Of a stretch of DNA of 41,727 nt, positions 35,423 to 41,727 are shown in pieces; the stretch's first letter is position 1; each line of letters starts with the position of its first letter. The DNA lies in contig NZ_PJRJ01000025.1 in assembly GCF_003711395.1 (NCBI RefSeq), positions 1 to 41,727 of the forward strand, read 5' to 3'. Source of the DNA: Acinetobacter sp. B51(2017) (GTDB lineage Bacteria; Pseudomonadota; Gammaproteobacteria; Pseudomonadales; Moraxellaceae). Under the pieces are notes generated by a model. It was not told the origin of the DNA. It ran no database searches and saw only the letters and a program-made list of their open reading frames with translations. A program made the position numbers and the translations under genes.

Positions 35423-36958
35423 ATGGCATTTAGACAAGAAACTAAAGCAAAACAAGGATGTGGGGTACATGCTAATGTGATTAAGGGAGTAATTTTAACA
35501 TTATCTCTTGCGGTCGCTACAGCGTATGCGGATACACCTAGACAGTATTTCAATACTTTGAAGGAAAACAGCCGTAACTTTTTGGCGCCTAAAAGTAACG
35601 AAAACTTTAATAAAGCAAATGTTCAAGAGCTGAGTAACTTCCAGATCGACACATCCGCGATTCCCGAATTGCCGATGGTGACACGTTTTGATCCGAACCT
35701 ACCAAGCGGGGCAAATTATACCCCAAGCATCAATCGCTTAAGTTTTAATGAAGCGATTTTGCGTGCTGTGCAACGTAATCCGGATATTTCACAGGCGATT
35801 GCGAGTTTAGCCTCGCAAAATGCCAATATTGACGTGGCCAAAGCTGGCTACTATCCACAAATTTCAGGTGGTTTGGGGACTGGTGATTTAACCAGTGGTG
35901 AACGTGGCAGACAGGTTTTTAGTCTAAATGTGACCCAAATGCTCTATGACTTTGGTAAGGTCAGGAGTAATGTCAATGTTGAGGAAGCACAGCTATTAGC
36001 TGAACAAGCCAATGTTTTGGTGAGTGTAGATGACGTGGCTTTCCAAGCGGCTAATGCGATTGTGAATATTAAACGTTATCAAGAAATCACCAAAATTGCT
36101 GAACAGCAAATTAGTGGTATTGCTCGCATTAACGAAATCGCCAATTTGCGTGCACGCGCTGGCATTAGTAGTCAAGCCGACCCAGTACAAGCGCAATCTT
36201 ATTTAGAGGCTTCACGTTCTAATTTGATTGTGCAACAAACTCAATTGCGCCAATATCAACAAAAACTACGTACTTTGTTGGGCTTTGATGTTTCAGGCTT
36301 AGAATGGAGTCTACCAGAACGTCTAATTGTAGACTCAAATTTGTATCAAGAGCCTGAATTTAACCAAGTGCCCAAAATGATGTTGGCACAAGCGCAAATT
36401 CAAGTGGCCAAAGCTGAAATTGAGCAAACCCGTTTAAGTAATTATCCAACCTTAAATGTCAAAGGCTCAGTCAGCCAAGCCGTCAATGGGCGTAACCCAA
36501 ATAATAATAAGGATGACGGTTTTTATAATTCAATTATGCTTGAAGCGAGCAGCAACTTTTATCAAGGTGGCGCGACGGCTTCACGTACCCGAGCAGCGAG
36601 TTATGCAGAACAAGCAGCCCGTGCCCGTATGAACACCGAATACTTAAACGTACTCGATCAAGTACGCGTGTTACGAGAAGAAATTGAAAATAAACAGCGT
36701 GAAATGAGTGTATTGATGGCGCGTAAGGAAACTGCAACACGCACCAAAGAGCTCTACCAAGAACAATATAAGCTCGGTACGCGTACTGTGGTGGATCTGT
36801 TAAACGCGGAGCAATCGATTCATAGTGCAGCGCAAGAGATAGAAGCAGCTCGCTATGATATCTATACGGCAATTGTCAACTACATTGCCCAAACAGGACG
36901 CTCACGCGATTTATATGACCTAAATAATATTTCTATTCAGGGGTTTGAAGTTCAATAA
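35423..36958 (+). CDS. TolC-family outer-membrane channel of a type I secretion system
   Basis: About 511 residues. The signal peptide has an extended n-region and a core ending TAYA-DT (about residue 37). Residues about 110-500 show the two repeated outer-membrane-factor halves, with RLSFNEAILRAVQRNPDISQAIASL and AKAGYYPQISGGLG in the first, and AEIEQTRLSNYPTLNVKGSVSQ and YKLGTRTVVDLLNAEQSIHSA in the second. It forms the trimeric exit duct and should pair with the downstream ABC and HlyD proteins (LapE-like role). The start is ATG 35423; an in-frame TTG lies 6 nt upstream, and neither has a good ribosome-binding site. The stop overlaps the ABC gene start by one base. Confidence 0.93.
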   Translation: MAFRQETKAKQGCGVHANVIKGVILTLSLAVATAYADTPRQYFNTLKENSRNFLAPKSNENFNKANVQELSNFQIDTSAIPELPMVTRFDPNLPSGANYTPSINRLSFNEAILRAVQRNPDISQAIASLASQNANIDVAKAGYYPQISGGLGTGDLTSGERGRQVFSLNVTQMLYDFGKVRSNVNVEEAQLLAEQANVLVSVDDVAFQAANAIVNIKRYQEITKIAEQQISGIARINEIANLRARAGISSQADPVQAQSYLEASRSNLIVQQTQLRQYQQKLRTLLGFDVSGLEWSLPERLIVDSNLYQEPEFNQVPKMMLAQAQIQVAKAEIEQTRLSNYPTLNVKGSVSQAVNGRNPNNNKDDGFYNSIMLEASSNFYQGGATASRTRAASYAEQAARARMNTEYLNVLDQVRVLREEIENKQREMSVLMARKETATRTKELYQEQYKLGTRTVVDLLNAEQSIHSAAQEIEAARYDIYTAIVNYIAQTGRSRDLYDLNNISIQGFEVQ

Positions 36959-39096
36959 TGAGTACGAAAATCAACTACCAACCATGGCTGCAAGCGGTTT
37001 TAACCATCGCTCGGCACTACCGTATTGAACCGTCGGAAGAGCGTATTCGTTTACAATTGGACTGGAATCCCAACCAAACTGTAGATGATGTTCTAAACGT
37101 CATGACACGCCAAATTGGCTTGAGCATACGTAAAGCCGCTTTTTCTGAGGACTTGGTCAATCCATGGCGTTTGCCTGTATTGGTTGAGTTTAATGGTGGT
37201 CAAGTTGCAGTCATTGACACAGTCGACAGCGAAGGCAATAGCAATGTGCAATTTAGTGGTGATCAAGGTTTAGCACAAACCTTGACCCTAGAGCAGCTCA
37301 AAGAGCATGCGCGCTATGTGTATATCTTAAGGCCTGAAAAATCAGTGCCTGATGCGCGTGTTGATGAATACATTAAACCATTTGAGAAAAATTGGTTCTG
37401 GTCGATTGTATTAAAAGACTGGAAACGTTATATGGATATTATGTTTGCCTCATTGTTGGCCAACATTTTAGCCCTCGCGACCATTGTATTCTCGATGAAC
37501 GTCTATGACCGTGTTATTCCAGCTCAATCCATTCCAACACTGTGGGTGTTGGCAAGTGGGGTCTTAATTGCCGCGATCTTTGAATTTGTGCTGCGTGTTA
37601 GTCGAATTTATCTCTCTGATATCATTGGTAAACGTGCAGACTTAAGAATTTCAGATCGGGTCTTTGGTCATGCGATTCGGATTAAAAATAAAGAGCGTCC
37701 TAAATCCACGGGTACATTCATTTCACAAATTCGTGAACTTGAAGGGGTACGTGAGCTGGTGACTTCAACCACGGTCACTGCAATTGCTGATCTACCATTC
37801 TTCTTCTTATTCTTGGGGATTTTCTGGCTGATTGGCGGCAATTTATTCTGGGTGATGTTGGTGATTGTACCGCTTATGATCTTACCGGGGATTTTAGCGC
37901 AAAAACCATTAGCTAAATTGGCACAAGAAGGCATGCGTGAAAGTGCCATTCGTAATGCGATGTTGGTTGAGGCAGTACAAGGCATCGAAGATGTTAAGTT
38001 ACTGCGTGCTGAAGCACGTTTCCAAAACCAATGGAATCACATGAACGAAGTATCCGCAGATGTTGCCATGCGTCAACGTAAGATCGTGGGTTTAATGACG
38101 GCATGGACACAAAAACTGCAGGGTTTGGCATTTGCGATTGTCGTGTTGGTGGGCGCATTTGCGGTCATGGATGGTGAGATGACTGTGGGTTCATTGGTTG
38201 CGTGTTCGATTTTATCATCGCGGATGTTAGCGCCAATTTCGCAACTTGCTGGTGTACTTGGGCGTTTACAACAAGCCAAAGTTGCTAAAAAAGGTTTAGA
38301 TGAATTAATGAGTAAACCTGTGGATCAGCCTGATCATACCTCATTAATTCATCGTCCAGCGATTCAAGGGCATTATGAATTGGCGGGCGTGACTTTTAAA
38401 TATGGTCCTGATGATCCAAAACCAACCTTAGTGATTCCAAAGCTTGAGATTAAGCCAGGTGAAAAGATTGCTATTTTAGGGCGTAATGGTGCAGGTAAAT
38501 CGACCTTATTGCAATTACTGTCAGGGATGCAAGAACCTGTACAAGGTAAGGTTAAACTTGATGGTGTCGAACTGAATTTAATCGATCCATCGGACGTGCG
38601 TCGTGATATGGGCTTACTTAATCAAGGGGCGCAATTGTTCTACGGTACAGTCCGTGAAAATCTCACCTTAGGTGCGCCATTGGCAACCGATGATGATATT
38701 TTACAAGCCTTAAAAATCACCGGTGCAATCAACTTTGTGCAAGAGAAAAAAGAAGGTTTAGATCATGTGATTTTAGAAGGCGGGGTTGGCTTCTCAGGCG
38801 GGCAACGTCAAGCACTCTTATTATCACGCTTATTGATTCGTCAGCCGAATATCTTATTACTGGATGAACCGACCGCAGCCATTGATGACGTGTCCGAAAA
38901 ACAATTAATTGATCATCTCAAAGGCTGGCTCACCAATCGTACCATGGTGGTGGCAACCCATCGCCGTGCAGTATTGCAGTTGGTAGATCGTATTATTGTG
39001 GTCAACGACGGTAAAATCGTAATGGATGGCCCACGCGATCAAATTTTAAATCAATCTACCCAAAAACGTCCGGCACCCGCAGCAGGAGCGAAATGA
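36958..39096 (+). CDS. Type I secretion ABC transporter (permease/ATPase, LapB-like)
   Basis: A 712-residue half-transporter in three parts. Residues 1 to about 130 are a C39-peptidase-like domain; the catalytic Cys position near residue 13 is Ala (LQAVLTIARHY), so it is a non-cleaving substrate-docking domain. Residues about 155-440 hold the six-helix membrane domain (LLANILALATIVFSMNVYDRVIP and later helices). The nucleotide-binding domain follows: Walker A GRNGAGKS (about 508-515), signature FSGGQRQ (about 612), Walker B ILLLDEPTAAID (about 632-643) and the switch His in VVATHRRA. It is coupled by overlaps to the TolC and HlyD genes on either side. Confidence 0.95.
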   Translation: MSTKINYQPWLQAVLTIARHYRIEPSEERIRLQLDWNPNQTVDDVLNVMTRQIGLSIRKAAFSEDLVNPWRLPVLVEFNGGQVAVIDTVDSEGNSNVQFSGDQGLAQTLTLEQLKEHARYVYILRPEKSVPDARVDEYIKPFEKNWFWSIVLKDWKRYMDIMFASLLANILALATIVFSMNVYDRVIPAQSIPTLWVLASGVLIAAIFEFVLRVSRIYLSDIIGKRADLRISDRVFGHAIRIKNKERPKSTGTFISQIRELEGVRELVTSTTVTAIADLPFFFLFLGIFWLIGGNLFWVMLVIVPLMILPGILAQKPLAKLAQEGMRESAIRNAMLVEAVQGIEDVKLLRAEARFQNQWNHMNEVSADVAMRQRKIVGLMTAWTQKLQGLAFAIVVLVGAFAVMDGEMTVGSLVACSILSSRMLAPISQLAGVLGRLQQAKVAKKGLDELMSKPVDQPDHTSLIHRPAIQGHYELAGVTFKYGPDDPKPTLVIPKLEIKPGEKIAILGRNGAGKSTLLQLLSGMQEPVQGKVKLDGVELNLIDPSDVRRDMGLLNQGAQLFYGTVRENLTLGAPLATDDDILQALKITGAINFVQEKKEGLDHVILEGGVGFSGGQRQALLLSRLLIRQPNILLLDEPTAAIDDVSEKQLIDHLKGWLTNRTMVVATHRRAVLQLVDRIIVVNDGKIVMDGPRDQILNQSTQKRPAPAAGAK

Positions 39097-40268
39097 TGAG
39101 TAAGAAAGTACAAAAAGTCACCGAGCTCGAACCACCATTACCAAAATCAAGTATTATGATTTGGATTATCTGTATTGGTTTAGCTGCGTTGTTGACTTGG
39201 GCATGGTTATTTAAACTTGAGGAAGTATCAACAGGTACAGGTAAAGTTGTCCCGTCTTCCAAGGAACAAGTGGTGCAATCCTTAGAAGGGGGTATTTTAA
39301 CCAAGCTTAATGTCAAAGAAGGTGAGATTGTCGAGCAAGGTCAAGTGCTTGCACAACTCGATCCAACTCGGTTTGAATCTAATGTCGGTGAATCTGAATC
39401 GCTGTTACTTTCATCACTAGCGACAGCTGCGCGTTTACGTGCGGAAGTCAACGGAACTGCACTGGCTTTTCCACCTGAAGTGATGAAAGAAACCAAATTA
39501 GTGAATGAAGAAACCGCATTATATAATTCACGCCGCGCTAACTTAGAAGAATCTTTATCGGGCTTGCGTCAGGCTTTAAGCTTGGTTGAGCAAGAGTTGC
39601 GTATGACGGAGCCGTTGGTAGCCAAAGGGGCAGCCAGCGAAGTAGAAGTATTGCGTTTAAAACGTCAAGCCAATGACTTAAGCAATCAGATGAATGATAT
39701 TCGTAACCAATACTATGTGAAGTCGCGTGAAGAATTGGCTAAAGCCAGTACTGATATTCAAACCCAACAACAAGTGGTACGTGGTAAATCAGATACTTTA
39801 AATCGTACCATTTTTAAATCACCTATGCGTGGTGTCGTTAAGGAAATTGATGTCATGACGATTGGTGGGGTTATTCCACAAAATGGTAAGCTCATGACCA
39901 TTGTGCCATTAGATGAGCAATTGCTGATTGAAGCACGTATCTCACCGCGTGATATTGCCTTTATCCGTCCAGGTCAAGAAGCCTTAGTGAAAATCACAGC
40001 TTATGACTACTCAATCTATGGCGGTTTAGATGGTAAGGTGACGATTATCTCACCAGATACCATTCGTGATGAAGTCAAGCAAGATCAGTTCTACTACCGT
40101 GTTTATATTCGTACCGACAGTGACAAACTGACCAATAAAGCAGGTCAAGAATTTGCAATTACCCCAGGTATGGTTGCAACGGTGGATATTAAAACAGGTG
40201 GTAAAACTATTATTGATTACTTGATTAAACCATTTAACAAAGCACAAGAAGCATTACGCGAACGTTAA
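39093..40268 (+). CDS. HlyD-family type I secretion membrane fusion protein
   Basis: A 391-residue periplasmic adaptor linking the ABC protein to the outer-membrane channel (LapC-like role). One N-terminal transmembrane helix (about 20-40) leads to a lipoyl/barrel-sandwich half (QVVQSLEGGILTKLNVKEGEIVEQGQVLAQLDPTRF), a long coiled-coil hairpin (about 100-240) and the returning half (IFKSPMRGVVKEIDVMTIGGVIPQNGKLMTIVP). A beta-barrel region with ISPRDIAFIRPGQEALVKI follows. The start ATGATG overlaps the ABC gene stop. A terminator follows, so the adhesin gene downstream is a separate transcription unit. Confidence 0.95.
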   Translation: MMSKKVQKVTELEPPLPKSSIMIWIICIGLAALLTWAWLFKLEEVSTGTGKVVPSSKEQVVQSLEGGILTKLNVKEGEIVEQGQVLAQLDPTRFESNVGESESLLLSSLATAARLRAEVNGTALAFPPEVMKETKLVNEETALYNSRRANLEESLSGLRQALSLVEQELRMTEPLVAKGAASEVEVLRLKRQANDLSNQMNDIRNQYYVKSREELAKASTDIQTQQQVVRGKSDTLNRTIFKSPMRGVVKEIDVMTIGGVIPQNGKLMTIVPLDEQLLIEARISPRDIAFIRPGQEALVKITAYDYSIYGGLDGKVTIISPDTIRDEVKQDQFYYRVYIRTDSDKLTNKAGQEFAITPGMVATVDIKTGGKTIIDYLIKPFNKAQEALRER

Positions 40269-40291
40269 TATTTACGTAATTTTCAACCTAA

Positions 40292-40318
40292 AAACCCGCC
40301 AAATTGGTGGGTTTTTTT
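40292..40318 (+). terminator. Terminator after the type I secretion operon
   Basis: AAACCCGCC (40292-40300) and GGTGGGTTT (40306-40314), with one G.U pair and a 5-nt loop, lead into T7. About 200 nt of AT-rich sequence without an ORF then precede the adhesin start; a firm promoter could not be assigned there. Confidence 0.88.
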
Positions 40319-40519
40319 ATAGGAATAATCTGCTTTTTTAAGTTTAAACTATTGAGAAAATTCAGGTATTTTTTCAACTTTAACTAATATTATTGTGACT
40401 TGATTCACGTTTTTTGGTATGAAAAATAGGCAAATTATGTTAGAATAATATGTAAATTATTTAATGTTTTTTAGTTAAATAATGATCATGTAGAGATACG
40501 TAAAAATTGGGGCTGCTAT

Positions 40520-41727
40520 ATGCAAGTGCAAGTAATTTCTAAGTCGGCTTGGAACAATCATTTGGTTGAAAATCCTTTAGCTGGCGTAGAACTCAATGAA
40601 AATTCAGTTGTTTTAATTGATATTGATCCTGAACACATTAAAAGCATTGAATACATTGGAAACAAAGTTGTTATTACTTTAAAAAATGGACAAGTTTTAG
40701 AAATTGTCAACTTTGTACCTGAAGAAAGTTCACTGGTCTTTCGTACCAACGAAGAGGCATTATTTTATTACGACCTAACACAGGTTGAATATGTGCCGCT
40801 TGATAAAATTGAGCCACTTTTATACGCTGAATCTGAGTATAGTGGCTTTCCATATTTATGGCCGATCTTAAGCGGTGTGGGGATTGCGGCGCTAGGCGGT
40901 GCTGGTGGTTCGGCTGGTGATCGTACTGCACCACAACTTGAAAACGCCCAAGTGACTGAAAACGGTCAAGTTGCGCTTGATTTCAATGAAGATCTCGACG
41001 CAGCAAACCCACCAAGCACAGATGACTTCACTTTAACGGTTGATGGTAAAGACGTTGAGATTGCTGATGTAATCGTTGACGGTGACCAAGTGACGTTAGT
41101 GCCGATGAATCCAATCTTGCCGGGTCAAGAGGTTGAAGTGTCTTATCAAGATCCATCGGATCAAGATGACGACAAGGCACTGCAAGATGCAGCGGGCAAT
41201 GACGTTGCGGACTTTACCACAGGGATTATTGACAACAACTCAACAGTGGATGCTGTTGCGCCACAGCTTGAAAACGCACAAGTGACTGAAAACGGTCAAG
41301 TTGCGCTTGAGTTCACTGAAGATCTAGACGCAGCAAACCCGCCAAGCACAGATGACTTTACTTTAACGGTTGACGGTAAAGACGTTGAGATTGCTGAAGT
41401 GATCGTTGACGGTGACCAAGTGACGTTAGTGCCGGTGAATCCAATCTTGCCGGGTCAAGAGGTTGAAGTGTCTTATCAAGATCCATCGGATCAAGATGAC
41501 GACAAGGCACTGCAAGACGCAGCGGGTAATGATGTTGCGGACTTTACAACAGGTCCAGTTCAAAACAACTCAACAGTGGATGCTGTTGCACCACAGCTTG
41601 AAAACGCCCAAGTGACTGAAAACGGTCAAGTTGCGCTTGATTTCAATGAAGATCTCGACGCAGCAAACCCACCAAGCACAGATGACTTCACTTTAACGGT
41701 TGATGGTAAAGACGTTGAGATTGCTGA
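40520..41727 (+). CDS. Bap-like giant repeat adhesin, 5' part (runs off the window)
   Basis: Only the first 402 codons are present. Residues 1 to about 100 resemble the prefix domain of BapA/Bap/LapF-type adhesins (SVVLIDIDPEHIKSIEY, VVITLKNGQVLEIVNF, LFYYDLTQV). A hydrophobic glycine-rich segment follows (about 110-130, PILSGVGIAALGGAGGS) with no cleavable signal peptide, as expected for a type I secretion substrate with a C-terminal signal. From about residue 136 an acidic 110-residue module repeats (starting APQLENAQVTENGQVAL), similar to SwmB/Ig-like domains with several DxD/DDD stretches that could bind calcium. The preceding TolC-ABC-HlyD operon is very likely its exporter. Expected role: biofilm and surface attachment. 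Confidence 0.9.
   Translation, partial: MQVQVISKSAWNNHLVENPLAGVELNENSVVLIDIDPEHIKSIEYIGNKVVITLKNGQVLEIVNFVPEESSLVFRTNEEALFYYDLTQVEYVPLDKIEPLLYAESEYSGFPYLWPILSGVGIAALGGAGGSAGDRTAPQLENAQVTENGQVALDFNEDLDAANPPSTDDFTLTVDGKDVEIADVIVDGDQVTLVPMNPILPGQEVEVSYQDPSDQDDDKALQDAAGNDVADFTTGIIDNNSTVDAVAPQLENAQVTENGQVALEFTEDLDAANPPSTDDFTLTVDGKDVEIAEVIVDGDQVTLVPVNPILPGQEVEVSYQDPSDQDDDKALQDAAGNDVADFTTGPVQNNSTVDAVAPQLENAQVTENGQVALDFNEDLDAANPPSTDDFTLTVDGKDVEIA
40931..41727 (+). repeat. Tandem 330-bp repeats within the adhesin gene
   Basis: Units begin at 40931, 41261 and 41591, a period of exactly 330 bp (110 codons); the third is cut by the window end after 137 bp. By eye, units 1 and 3 differ at one base over those 137 bp, while unit 2 differs from unit 3 at about seven. 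Each unit encodes one Ig-like module ending in the NNSTVDAVAPQ-type linker. Confidence 0.97.

Noticed and set aside
40931..41727. CRISPR-like array
   Set aside because: The repeats are 330 bp, in frame and protein-coding, without short repeats and unique spacers.

Overview
The window is an AT-rich gammaproteobacterial chromosome segment, most likely from Acinetobacter (Moraxellaceae). The basis is gene content, order and protein character: alaS-lysC-csrA with a long-tailed 84-residue CsrA; hisZ-purA; a Vfr/Crp-type regulator divergent from a YhfA/OsmC-type gene; pyrB followed by a catalytically degenerate dihydroorotase (pyrC'); kdsD-kdsC-lptC-lptA-lptB; and a type I secretion operon next to a Bap-like giant adhesin. 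The genus is inferred from recognition, not from a database search. Nearly everything is ordinary core genome. No prophage, insertion sequence, integrase or CRISPR array was seen.

Layout. 0.1-5.4 kb: a small membrane ORF, a purine-base module (AzgA-type permease and adenine deaminase), two paralogous four-cysteine exported proteins flanking a cytochrome b561, and rnhB. 5.4-10.1 kb (minus strand): csrA, lysC, alaS. 10.4-14.6 kb: a GAPDH/erythrose-4-phosphate dehydrogenase homologue with a small coiled-coil membrane protein, then hisZ and purA. 14.7-18.6 kb: a small membrane protein, an M48 lipoprotein protease, a Tas-like aldo/keto reductase, and the crp/vfr-osmC divergent pair. 18.9-23.8 kb: clpB behind sigma-32-like promoters, and rlmKL on the opposite strand. 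24.1-30.2 kb: pyrB-pyrC', a DUF1311-like lipoprotein, an inner-membrane-anchored OmpA-domain protein, a DUF2520-type Rossmann protein and tRNA-Gly(GCC). 30.2-35.3 kb: cysS, and divergently the Kdo/LPS-export operon kdsD-kdsC-lptC-lptA-lptB. 35.4-41.7 kb: TolC-ABC-HlyD type I secretion genes and the 5' end of a repeat-rich adhesin that runs off the window.

How the genes work together. The permease and deaminase should import adenine and convert it to hypoxanthine. PyrB with PyrC' forms the Pseudomonas-type aspartate transcarbamoylase, in which PyrC' is structural. KdsD and KdsC make Kdo for LPS, and LptC, LptA and LptB drive LPS export. The three type I secretion proteins very probably export the adhesin encoded directly downstream.

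The most distinctive observations are: (i) the adhesin's exact 330-bp (110-residue) tandem repeats, in which copies 1 and 3 match each other better than either matches copy 2; (ii) the gap-free C-x29-C-x-C-x38-C paralogue pair; (iii) a recurring layout in which a strong intrinsic terminator lies only about 15-45 nt before the next co-directional start codon; (iv) the two clpB heat-shock promoter candidates and an in-frame internal start; and (v) the OmpA-domain protein with a predicted cytosolic N-terminal region. I did not find a clearly new multi-gene system; the adhesin/secretion locus and the small four-cysteine family are the best leads.
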